Assembly: GCA_905250075.1 (NCBI GenBank)
Contig: CAJNOP010000300.1
Coordinates: 34,919-98,918, forward strand
Source of the DNA: Rotaria sp. Silwood1
Lineage: Eukaryota > Rotifera > Eurotatoria > Philodinida > Philodinidae
Length of the DNA: 64,000 bases
Direction: 5' to 3'
Every line of letters begins with the position of its first letter. Position 1 is the stretch's first letter. Below, one piece after another: positions 34,956-45,732 of the stretch. The notes below the pieces were generated by a model, which saw nothing but the letters and a program-made list of their open reading frames with translations, did not search any database and was not told the origin of the DNA. The position numbers were made by a program, and so were the translations under genes.

Positions 34956-36371
34956 TCAACTTGATGTTTCTTTTAAACGTTCAAATGTATTCTTGATAGC
35001 AATCATAAATGAACGTGTACGTATAGGTATATTTTCATTACTTATTGATGAAAGTGATGAATTTGATGATAATAAATCTTGTTCTTGTATAAATTCATCT
35101 TGTTGTTTAATTAATAATGGTGTAATTATTTGATGACAATAATAATTTTGATATTTATTATCATATGAATATGTACGTTTTAATGGTGCATGAAATAATT
35201 CTTGAACAACTGATAATGTTGGTGAAAGTATATTATTTACTATAGTTTGTTCTGAATATGAAATCATTTTATGAGATGATAAATGTTGATCATCAACTAT
35301 TGATATAAATATATATATGAAAGAAAAAAAAATCATATTTGTAAATAGTTGAAAGATAGGTTTGATATATGTGACTTCTAAATAAAATACTGAAGATGCA
35401 CGGAAGGATATTATTAGATTAATACAATCTTCAATGTATTATTATTGGCGAGATATAAGATTCTCGACTTCTATGTATTTAACTATGAACAAAATATTTT
35501 GATTTTTAATTATAGAAAAACGGTGTTTCTTAAAATCCTATGTTTTAATCACAATACATATAAAACAAATCCTATTAAAATATTGTACGAATCTAAATAA
35601 TGAATTAAATCTCATAAATTTCTTTTTCTATCTAATCAACACAAAAAGAAAAAGACTCTCCTTAGATTTAAATTTTAGACTTTACTGAGTTTTTGTCTAT
35701 GTTTATTTTCCATCAAAAATATATTAATATATACATTCATTTACAAAAAGAAGAACATTTTCTGTTTTTTAAAGTTTCCTCCTCATGCGATTTGACAATT
35801 CTAATATCATAGGAACTTTTATAGATCCAAAATGATAATGAGTATACTTCAAAAGAAGAAGGATATTATTAAAGATTAAATAGATCACAATATAGCCGTA
35901 AGACATTTTCAGATTTTTCTATTCAACTCAATGTCAATAGTTCTGCCTATAAATGATGTATTTTTGAAATTAATGATTACCTTCAAATTTATTTTTTATA
36001 ATTAAATTCGATTGTATATTAGTTTCAATTTTTTGTCTTATATTTATTGTTTGAAATAAATTAATTATACGTTGAATATCATTATTATTATCTATATTTA
36101 ATTTTTTATATAATAATTCAAATAAATAAAATTTTATTTGTTCATTATTATTTGTACATTGATTAGATAAATAAATAAAATCATCAATAGAAATTTTATT
36201 TGTTAAATTATTTATATATGTAAGAAGAAATTTTAATATATCAAAACGTATATAATCTTTTTTTGAAAATAAATTAATTATATTTTTTATATCTAACCAA
36301 TTAAGATTATAATAAGATAATTTATATCGAAGTGTTTGTAATAATTGTAAACGTTGTTCATCATTTGACAT
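34956..36371 (-). CDS. unrecognised helical protein, two exons
   Basis: Exon 1 starts with ATG at 36369-36371 (MSNDEQRLQLLQTLR) and reads about 130 residues of regular amphipathic helices (NWLDIKNIINLFSKKDYIRF, IDDFIYLSNQC, IKFYLFELLYKKLN), resembling an alpha-solenoid or a DUF4476-like helical repeat; this resemblance is by eye only. It ends at a donor after NKFE (about 35982). A second exon (about 34956-35306) joins in phase, after a CAATAG acceptor, as VDDQHLSSHKMISYSEQ, and continues through LSVVQELFHAPLKRTYSY and a Ser-rich stretch to a stop at 34956-34958. The intron of about 675 bp is long for this block. Total about 250 residues. No signal peptide or membrane segment if the internal ATG is used. 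Function unknown. Confidence 0.6.
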
Positions 36372-36771
36372 TCGTGTAAGTATCGTTAAAAGCATAATAA
36401 TATTCAAAATAAAAAAATATTTACGCGCACAACTTTTTGTTGTTGCTTCTTTTTTTAACAATCAAAATCTATTCATGGTTCGATTGTTATTATTAGATTT
36501 TTTTCTTTTTTTTTGATCGATACCAATCAATCAAATTGATTGTATGTTAAAATATTTTAATTTGCATTTATTGTCATCATAATGTGACGAGCGTAAGCGC
36601 GCATGATTTTGTTTGATGAACAGCAATATTTTTAATGAACTGCTCATTAGAATTTCTTTTCACCTTGTTTCTATGCACAGCAGCAAGTCAAAACTTTCAT
36701 CTTTCTTATATTTTATTGTATTATATTAAAAGAGAGAGACAAAAAAAACAAAAACAACAATATATAATTAT

Positions 36772-37010
36772 TCATTTGATATTTTTATTTGAAACAATCG
36801 GTAAATGATAAGTTTGTAAATCAACAGGTGTTCTAATATTAAAAAAAAATAGTGAATATTAAATAAATGAAAAGATATTTTAATATACCGAGTTATATTT
36901 GCTGATGGTGATCGAGGATCAATAACACTAGTCAATTGTGGTTGTGTTTCAATAGTATGAATTGATGGAATTTGATAGAGATTTTTTATACGACGTTGAA
37001 TACTACTCAT
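36772..37010 (-). CDS. 60-residue protein with CDCA3-type DPRSPS...RTP motif
   Basis: Exon 1 (36889-37010) starts MSSIQRRIKNLYQ and reaches DPRSPSANIT. A GTATAT donor and TATTAG acceptor remove 56 bp, and exon 2 (36772-36832) restores RTPVDLQTYHLPI and stops at TGA. The joined core, DPRSPSANITRTPV, closely matches the DPRSPS-x-G-I-x-RTPI motif of vertebrate CDCA3 (TOME-1), a cell-cycle F-box cofactor. The motif lies astride the intron, and both halves fit in phase, which supports the model. The rest of CDCA3 (F-box-like region, KEN box) is absent, so this is a motif-sharing small protein and not a full orthologue. It is 401 bp upstream of the MSNDEQ... gene, same strand. Confidence 0.65.
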
Positions 37011-37574
37011 GATGTTTTTTTTTTTTTTTTTGTCTGTTGAAACTACAATAATTTGTCAGGTTTAAATATTTGGTTGTTTCTCTTCTTTTCTATTGCGTTT
37101 TTCTTTTCTTTTTTTTTTATTAACAAAAAACACCTACCTATAAACAGATATGCATTCTTTTTTTTTAGTTATATATTTATAATAAGTAGGCGTTCATTTA
37201 CTAATAGAATAAGTATTGTTATATTTGATGTCGTGCATACTTAGTTTACATATTTATTCATGGGTTGTTTCTCGAGTTTCTCTTTTTTTGTTTGACAAAA
37301 AAGAAATGCCTTACGGCTACCTGCTACTACTCCTACTCATCATATTAAATGTATTGACTTGACAAGCGAACGTTACTCTTTTTTTTTTTTTTTGAAGTAG
37401 AAAAAAAACAACTGTGATGCATACCGCTCTCTAGTAGTAGTGGCATAATCACAGCTTGATTTGATTTTCAAACATCTTTATTGTACACGTGTCAAAAATG
37501 TTACCTTTTCCTTGTCGTTAAGAATAGACATAAACAGATGCATAACAAGAAATTTCTCGAGCAAAGATATTACA

Positions 37575-37805
37575 TCAGAAGAATAATAAAATAATATTAT
37601 GATCGATCACTTGAATATATTCATCATCATCATTGTTATGAGTGACTGCTCGTGGCATATTGTCAACATACCTGTAAATGGATGTATCAATTACACCATC
37701 ATCATATGAATGGGTGGAGAAAGCTTGTGAAAAGCACATCTGTTTCGAGAATGTGAATAGCATTAGCAATAATAATAACAAGTAGAGTGTCAAAAAAAAA
37801 CACAT
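37575..37805 (-). CDS. possible small secreted peptide
   Basis: ATG at 37803-37805 opens a 76-residue frame. The first 22 residues are a strong hydrophobic stretch (FFLTLYLLLLLLMLFTF) that looks like a signal peptide, followed by a Ser/Asp/Tyr-rich region. A consensus donor CAG/GTATGT occurs within the frame at about 37674, so the real product may splice to an unseen exon. No family recognised. The composition could also arise by chance in AT-rich DNA. Confidence 0.35.
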   Translation of the reverse strand: MCFFLTLYLLLLLLMLFTFSKQMCFSQAFSTHSYDDGVIDTSIYRYVDNMPRAVTHNNDDDEYIQVIDHNIILLFF

Positions 37806-39146
37806 AACTATAATCGATGTTCTATACTTAAAAATATGCTCTTATCAAATATATAGTAGCTCACACTATGTAATCTTCAAATATTCAAAGAAATATTTAT
37901 TGATATTTCCGATATTTAATCTTAACCTATTCAATTTAATGTAATGAAAGATGAAATAAGAATTTGTATTGATATAAATAAAAAATTCTGAAATAATACA
38001 AGATTAAGAATTATGATATACTCTTATGATAATTAATAGTTTTTATTATGATTTAAATGTTTGTATACTTGAAAAAAGATTTTCAGATGTTTACTATTCT
38101 TGTTTAAGAATTTTGCATTTTCAAATATTATAATAGTTAGTCGTATTTTTTTTTTAGTGAAACACTCTTCATCATAAAAATCCTAGATTTACTACACTGA
38201 TTGTTCACTATAACCGTAAAACATTTTTTTAAATATTTCTATAAGAATAAAAATCCCAAGAATATCTTCTAGGAAAATCATGAGATTTATTTTCTATCAT
38301 CATTATACTACTATAAGGTTCAAAGAAAAGTTTTCATACGTTTGATCGTTTTATGTTTACTAAGCCTAAGGGATTAAATTGTACTGTATGTGTCGATCAA
38401 ACAAACTCGGCAACACACACACACACATACTGTCTATCCTAATAAGGGTAGTATAATGTGCGAAATGATGCTGCTGTTCTTACACGCTTCAATGATGATC
38501 ATAGAATGAAAAGAGATTTATTTTTCGTTTCGCTTCATAGCCAATAGATATTTATTTTCTGGTCAATGTAAAGAAAATTGAACCAATCAATTGAAAGAGA
38601 CGAAAAAAAAGAAGAATATATAGAAAAAATTGTTTTATCGTTACTTCTTTAAATATAAGCAACAAAATTTTTTCAACCAACACACATATATACAAACAAC
38701 TGATCAATGTAAGTTCTATATATATATATATATTTTTAATAATTAACTGATTGATTATTATTTCTGTCATATTAATCAACCATGCTTGTTTTCTCGGCAT
38801 GAAATCCGCATATCTATATATATGTTGATAGACTAGACCTCCTATGTAGTTTTGTCAACTGGCAATGACAAGTACCGTACATCATCACCTGGCACCATGT
38901 GATGTGCGTTTCTTGCCGAACTGTTTGAAGATAGAATCCAGCTGTGCGATTTCTTCGTTTTTTTTTTTTTTTTTGTTGCTAGTCTCATCTTTCTCTTTTC
39001 TGTAATCATAATAACAGACACAAAACTACCGATATGTAATCTAATGGATATAAAAGATCAGATTTTTAAATTAATGGATAAAAGAAAAAGACTTTTTTTT
39101 TTATTTTCTATAGATAACCGATACATTATTATTATTAACAATAACA
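37806..39146. other. intergenic region, simple repeats only
   Basis: No supported gene. Small simple repeats occur: CA at 38412-38427 and TA at about 38718-38732. Two divergently placed genes (37575-37805 on minus, 39147-39662 on plus) would both have promoters here. Confidence 0.4.
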
Positions 39147-39662
39147 ATGTCAAATGATCGTCAACGTGCACGTCAACTAAAATATCATGTTAATCAATTA
39201 TTATCAGAATTACGTATAATTGAATCAAATAATAATATTCCACCACCATTAAATATATCAATTAATTCACAATTAACAACAATAACACATGAAGAAAATT
39301 GTTGTCCACTTCTACCATATAAACAAAAACCAGTTATATTACATTCAACAACAAATAATGAATGTCGAAAAAAATCAAAAAAATTTTTATTTGCTATATC
39401 AATACAAGCAACAAGTACACCAAAAAATTCTCCAAATCATAATAGATTTATAATTAAACCTCATTATACATCAACACCAAGACGTAGTAAATGTCATTCA
39501 ATTGGTTTAGCTTTACCATCAAATAATATTATTCCATTAAAACGTCTTCTATATAATAAAGATAATAAACAACATAAACGTCGACATTCAGCTGTACCAT
39601 TTTCAAAACGTTCAAATTTTCCACGTTTATATCCAATTGATGAAAATTCACAATGGATTTAA
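39147..39662 (+). CDS. unrecognised basic protein, single exon
   Basis: ATG at 39147 (preceded by ACA) opens a 171-residue frame ending TAA, without introns. Codon use is even and coding-like. The N-terminus (MSNDRQRARQLKYHVNQLLSELRIIES) is probably a short coiled coil. The rest is low in structure and rich in Ser, Pro, Asn, Lys and Arg, with several S/T-P sites (STPKNSP, TSTPRRSKCHS) and basic clusters (KQHKRRHS, KRSNFPR) that suggest phosphorylation and perhaps nuclear localisation. There are no membrane segments. It is the only gene on the plus strand before the caspase-NHL gene. No family recognised. Confidence 0.65.
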   Translation: MSNDRQRARQLKYHVNQLLSELRIIESNNNIPPPLNISINSQLTTITHEENCCPLLPYKQKPVILHSTTNNECRKKSKKFLFAISIQATSTPKNSPNHNRFIIKPHYTSTPRRSKCHSIGLALPSNNIIPLKRLLYNKDNKQHKRRHSAVPFSKRSNFPRLYPIDENSQWI

Positions 39663-41721
39663 ATTGTTTTCTATGTACAATTTAATCTATTTTTTTTTTT
39701 TTTTTTTGTTTTTTGTTTCTTATCAAAATAAAATATATATTAACATTTAGTTATTGATGTTTAGAAAGAAAACAGCATGAATATTCATTCTTTGATGATA
39801 TTAGATGGAACAAAGAAAAATAGAAAATCTATTATAGAATACTGAAATATTTTCAAAAAAAAAATTCTAAATTTTTGTTTTTTCTAATATCGATTTTGAT
39901 TTTAAGAAAAATTTCAATTATTATAAATGTAAAAAAATAAAGAAGTATATTCTTAGGTGAATGACGATCTATTTTTTTTTTTTTTCATAATCATAGATAT
40001 GATGAGCATATCATGCGAGTACGCGAAATGTATTGATTTTTATAGTGAGACTATGTGAAATTTCTAATGCGTCTAGAGGAATTTAGAATAAAGAGGTTGA
40101 TGACCTCCTCTAAAATGTAGTTTTACTTGTAATTACAGTTATACTTTATTTTTTTCTTCGGAAGTTTTTAATGGTAATGAATTTCTAATGAAAAGCTTCA
40201 ACTATTCGAATCTACTAGTAATTATAAAGTAGTTTTGTAATAACTAACAAATTTAGATATAATATTTTCTTTCGTAGATATTTGCAACAGTTTCAAATAT
40301 AGATACTCAATAAGCATTTTTTTTTGTTTTTCATCTGTACATCAGATAAAAATGATTACAATCTTACTATTTGGAAGAACATTCGTAGGGACATATGAAA
40401 TTCGATGATTCTTTTTTGTTGTTGATTATAGTAAGTCATCAATCAAAGAATATTCATATCTATGATGTTTTATGAAAAGATACTGTCCAGTGAAAAATGT
40501 TACGTTTTAATAAGAAATTTATTTTACATAATGTTGTTTTATTGTTTCTTTTTCTTTGACACATAGTGGTATAACACTTTTTTTTTAAAATCTATCTATG
40601 CGAGAGATTTTGCATTGATTATCTTGTCATTTTATATAAGGAAAATTTCCAAAAAAGAAAATCAAAAATTTTTCAAATTTCTTTATTTCATTTATTGGTA
40701 AATAGAAGAAAATTTACAGAATTTTAAAATAGGATAATATTTAATAAAGATTTTTTTGTTCGACAACAAGATCATATGTCTCCAACAAAACAATTAATGC
40801 AAGTTAGTAATGATCGGTTTCTGAGAAAGTCATTTTTGAAACTGAGATGACAGTACATCGAATGAATAAGTTTTTTTTTCACATACGAGAATTGATAGTG
40901 GACAAGACTCATTTTTTTTCCAACATCACATGAACGATATCATTTAATAGTTTTCAGTTTCTAAGAAAAACAACGGATGAAAGCGAGTTCTCTTGCTAAG
41001 TATATTTAGATAGACGAAAAGTTCTAATGATCAATATCCAATAAATATCACTTGATGAATCCAATCTATCCTCCCGAACATGTCTTGATTGAAGACGAAT
41101 GTCGCTTTTGTTGATTCAGATTTCGAACAACAAAGGAAATATAAAGAATACAATACTTAAGTAATTTTTGTTTCTTAACATTTGTTTTTTTTTACTGGAC
41201 CATTTATGAAAAAATAATAGAGTGATTGAAGAATTTTGGAATGGACCTGAAGATGAAGACTGGTGCTTACTCCTGACGAGTGATGATTTGAGTCTCTGAC
41301 TCTTTGAGCCTCATATATAAAACTTCGAAGTGGATTTCTTTTAGAAATTTGGACTAACAAGGAAAATTCAACCTTTGAATTTCGATATCGAATTTGGCAC
41401 AGATGTACACTACATCTAAATACATTTGAAGTAGCGTTATTAGAGTGTTTGAATAGTTTTTTTCTGAGATATGAAAACTTTGAAAAATTTTTACTTTCCA
41501 AGAAATTTGTCTATTTTTAAAAACTCGGTATTTCAAAAAATAATTGTCAAAAAATTTCATTTATGCTGCTTCAAATGTATTTGGGTCTGATCTACATCTG
41601 TAGAAAGTTTGTCGTCGAAATTCGAAGATTGAATATACTCTGAGAACTCATCTTGCTTAGAGAAACCCTCTTAGACACTTGACTGATTCTGGGATTAATC
41701 ATCATTCTTAAAGATCTTCCT
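39663..41721. other. intergenic region, nothing recognised
   Basis: No supported gene. The frames at 41175-41560 (minus) have no motif and lie in sequence without splice context. Confidence 0.4.
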
Positions 41722-41729
41722 CTTGAAAG

Positions 41730-42446
41730 TAGTATCCTGCAATCCGATCGGGTACCGGGTATAAAAAAAAAAATATCAGGTTGGGTACAGAATTAGAGCA
41801 TACCCGGTACCCAACCCGACAGTCACTGACATCTGAATATGTAAAAATCTTTTGTTTTCCACGACCGTTATTTGTTAAAAAAAGATATGCGTATCGGATC
41901 GATTCGACCATGATTCATCAATGCATTATACTATAAACTAAGAATCAGAACAATTTAGGCAATCGATGATCACATTTTCTGCTTTTCATGTTGAACTGAA
42001 CATTGGAATAATTTATTTGTAACTGGTACACGATTTCAGTGAATAATTTTGATACGTTCTAGTTCGTAACAATTCAAGCATGAATGATGTACCAAATTCA
42101 TATTTTTATACTTAAAGTATAAGAATTCATTTGTAACAGTTACACAATATTATTGTATTTTAGTGAAATTGGAAGAATTTTAGAAGCATGACGACAGCAA
42201 CTGAATCCTGAGTCTCTTGATTCACTTTTTTTTTTGAGAAATTTTAGACGACTGCTTTTTGTTCGTGTTAATTGATAAAATTAAAACAATAGTATATTTT
42301 GTAATATGAAATAAAAGTTTGAACAGTATATGTAACTTTGACAATACCAGTTAAATGCTAACTATTTCAAGGCCGGGTCAGGCCCGGGTAGAAAAAAGTG
42401 TCGGGTCGGGATCGGGTGCAAAAAGTCGTACCCGTGCAGGACACTA
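41730..42446. mobile_element. hAT-like non-autonomous element with exact 8-bp target duplication
   Basis: The 717-bp element begins TAGTATCCTGCA and ends TGCAGGACACTA (in reverse, TAGTGTCCTGCA). It is flanked by perfect direct repeats CTTGAAAG at 41722-41729 and 42447-42454. Subterminal regions at both ends hold clusters of CGGGTA/CGGGTC and their complements (41748-41813 and 42371-42433), typical of transposase-binding repeats. TAG...CTA ends and an 8-bp duplication identify the hAT class. No transposase ORF is present. Confidence 0.9.
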
Positions 42447-42752
42447 CTTGAAAGTAGTATCGTTCTAAAGTGATTTAGCCTTTGGATATCCTTGATCTTC
42501 AGCTGAACGACACTTTTCAATTACAAGTCGAATACAATAAGGAGTAGAAGTCAACAACGATACAATTTGTTCTGCAATTCTTTTCGAGATATTGATCAAG
42601 AGCAAAACAGGTACGAGCCTCGTGTTTTGGTGAATTCCAGAATCTAATTTGACTTTATCTAAGTTCTTCTCTCTGCGAATTAGTCCAGACAGAGATTTTT
42701 CGTACTCAGCAAACGTCCTATATTAGGCACGCTTTTGGTACTTCATCTGAAT

Positions 42753-43773
42753 GGTAAAGTGTCAAAAGACCGAAAGTCAAAACGTCGAAGGGCAAAATAT
42801 CGAAGAAAAAACGTCGAAAAAAAAACATCGAAGAGTCAAAATGTCGAAAGGGTAAAACGTCGAAAATCCAAAAATGTCGAAAATAAAATGTCGAATGTAC
42901 AAAATGTCGAAATGTAAAAATGTCGAAAAGAAAATGTCGAAAAGCAAAAGATCGAAAATGTTGAATATGAATGAGAGTACTACGAAATTTTCTAATAGTG
43001 CATTGTCTATTATTTTACGTCTGTTAAATAGAAGAAGATATAGATTTTGCATTCTTGTTGAACACAAGAGGAAGCAAAACAGATGAAAAAAAATTGTTAT
43101 ATTATAATTCAAATACACAAGAAAAAACAGTAAAAGTGCAGATACAATGAAGAATTTAATTTTTACTTTTCACATTTTTTGCAACAAAGAAAGACAAATA
43201 TAAACCTTGTAAATATTCTTGAACATCAATTTCTTGATTGCCGAATCGACTTGTAAGTGCATTAAGCCTGTCTTGCATCGCGCACACTTTTTTCGACCTA
43301 TTTTTATTTTTTCCACTCTTCATTATGTATTACAACACGATAAATGATTAAATGTCCACATACATCGTTAGAAAGAGATATATATGGACGGATAATAAGA
43401 AAAAAATAGATAATGAGCGAAAAAAAAAGACGCTAGTTGAGGCCGCGACGAAAGCAAGAAAAAATTTACATAAATGCATATGCCCTTATGGCGAAATTTA
43501 TCAACAATAATGTAAGAGTGCAAGTATGGTATGTGTATGAATCTTTTTTTCTTTGGTACTGATTAGAAAATTTTCGACATTTTGTACTTTCGAGATTTTT
43601 CTCTTCGACTTTTTCACTTTCGATATTTTGCCTTTTCGACATTTAGTTTTCGACGTTTTTCCTTCGATATTATGCCATTCGACTTTTTTCTTTTCGATAT
43701 TTTGCCTCTTCGATGTTTTGCCTCTTCGATATTTTAACTTTCGACGTTTTGACTTTCGATCTTTTGACACCTA
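42753..43773. mobile_element. foldback element with GTCGAAAA-type repeat arms and 11-bp target duplication
   Basis: Two inverted arms (about 42767-42960 and 43560-43770) are each built from 10-20 copies of a short unit of the form AA-(A)-TGTCGAA or its complement TTCGACATTTT. The outermost 20 bases pair well (GTGTCAAAAGACCGAAAGTC against its near complement). The direct repeat TTCATCTGAAT flanks both ends (42742-42752 and 43774-43784). Between the arms lie about 600 bp without a gene. The 9-11 bp duplication and long arms point to a Mutator-like or Foldback type. Confidence 0.8.
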
Positions 43774-43784
43774 TTCATCTGAAT

Positions 43785-45732
43785 CATTGACTCTTTCCCT
43801 AAGGACAAAACCGATGGTGACGAACAACGTTTATTCAACACTAGTTTTGTTTCGATAGCAAATAATTTAATGTTCAGAAACATTTTAAAAATAATAAACA
43901 TTGAAAAGTAGAGACTTGAACCGAACGTTTTCACACAATTCTGATTTATCGATCATTATAACGACTCCATAACGATTGATCGATTTTCTTCAGTGAGCAG
44001 ACCATTGGATTTCAATCGAACGGAACTTTTCAACATGCTATAGTTTTCTTTTGCTCACTCAAATCCATTGATAAACTCATCTATAAGTGATCCATTTGAT
44101 CTGTGTCCATCTTAAATCAATGCTCATCTACATTGTTATTGCAGTAGATAATTGAAATGCAATATTGACATTAAAGAAAAACATTTTCAATCACTTTTTT
44201 ATTGTTGTTGAATATGTTAAAGTTGGTTGATCAAGGAAATAAAAATATTGTAGACACAATGTCAATGAACTTATCTTCTTTTCATACAAATGATGAACGT
44301 CATATTATGATAAACAATAGACAATTCGAAAAATGATGAAAGTACTTCTCATTTCTTACATAACATTCTATTCAAATCTGTTGCCACAACAATCATTCCT
44401 ATGCATGATACAAGGTAACTGAAAAATATTGTTTCAGTGAAGATTGTTTGAAGTTCTCTAATAAAAATTTTTCATCAAGTTTACACTCACTATCGGAGCT
44501 GAATGTCGATTGAAATCCATGTAAAAACTAAGAAAAAAAGTCGATACAAGTCATAACATTCTCATTCTGGTTGTTGCAATTCTAGCTGAGTGCAGCAATG
44601 CGTTTCTTCATCGAGAATATCGTGAGACGTTCTGCGTAAATGGGGGATAATTTCTTAAACAACTCCGCCTTTGTTAAAACAGAAAAGAAACGCCACTATT
44701 TTTTTCCACTTAAGAAAATACTTCGGAAAAATATAAGTATTTTTTTTTTCTTTCTTTCTTTAAAGCCAAACAAATCAAACAGTGCAATCTAAAGTCAATA
44801 GAAAACGGTATAAGAGTGGCTTGCATTTGTTAGAAATTCTTTTTAGATAAAAAACCGCTTCTGGTGAGATCTTTTTTAGTTTAGTGCCAAAGCAATTATG
44901 TTAGTCTGGTAATGTTTGATCTTATACAGCCCAGAGGAACTATCTAATTTCGATGATATCATTTTTCTTCTTTGACTTCTACCTATTAGACTTTTTATTT
45001 CTATTATACCATGTTTCTACATATTGGATCTCTCAATTTTGCCATGTCTCTTTTCTTCCAATAGAAATCAGTATTATATACTTATATTTCCTGTAACTAA
45101 TCAAAGTACGGAAACTATCATCGATCATCGTTTTAATTTTTGGATGTCACTTATTAGTTAGACAATTTTACGATATTGAATGAATGGAGATGAAATAAAT
45201 ATTACCACAACTATTAGATAATCTTAAAATGTACTGAGAAATAAATTGCAGTTTGTCTTCTGTCACTTTATACATGAATTTCCACGTTCAACATTATTTT
45301 TGCAGAGTTTTCGCTTTTGAAACTTTTTGAGTCGTTTCGATTTTCTGTTAACTGCAACAGTATCACAAGTCTTATGACTACAATCTATCTATATATTTTA
45401 GTAAAGAACAGAACAAGATATCTAATATAAATTCAATTAGATCAAGTGAACAGTAGAAAATCGAAAATTACTATTAGATTGGTTTTTTTCTGGTGCTCTT
45501 CTAGTTTGAATCGGATGACGATATTTTTAAGCTGACTAACTTCAGATTTGTTTATAGAAAAATATTTGAGCAATATAAAAAGAATTGACAATATTTGATA
45601 TCGTTTTATTCTATTCTATTAGTACTCGAATTTTCAGCATTTTTTTAATGTTGTCTTCTTATTCTTAATACAAGACATCATAAATCATTCAGCCCTTTTA
45701 TTTATGTATGCTTTAGAATAATACCAGTTCAT
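43785..45732. other. intergenic region upstream of the caspase-NHL gene
   Basis: AT-rich, no supported gene and no strong repeat. The promoter of the caspase-NHL gene must lie at its right end, but no defined element can be named. Confidence 0.4.

Noticed and set aside
41175-41560. Two overlapping minus-strand frames
   Set aside because: No family resemblance, no splice signals, and composition like the surrounding intergenic DNA.
42735-43934. Open frames of up to 113 codons on both strands
   Set aside because: They are translations of the GTCGAAAA-type arms of the foldback element, rich in Lys/Arg/Ser or Phe/Asp, with no domain.
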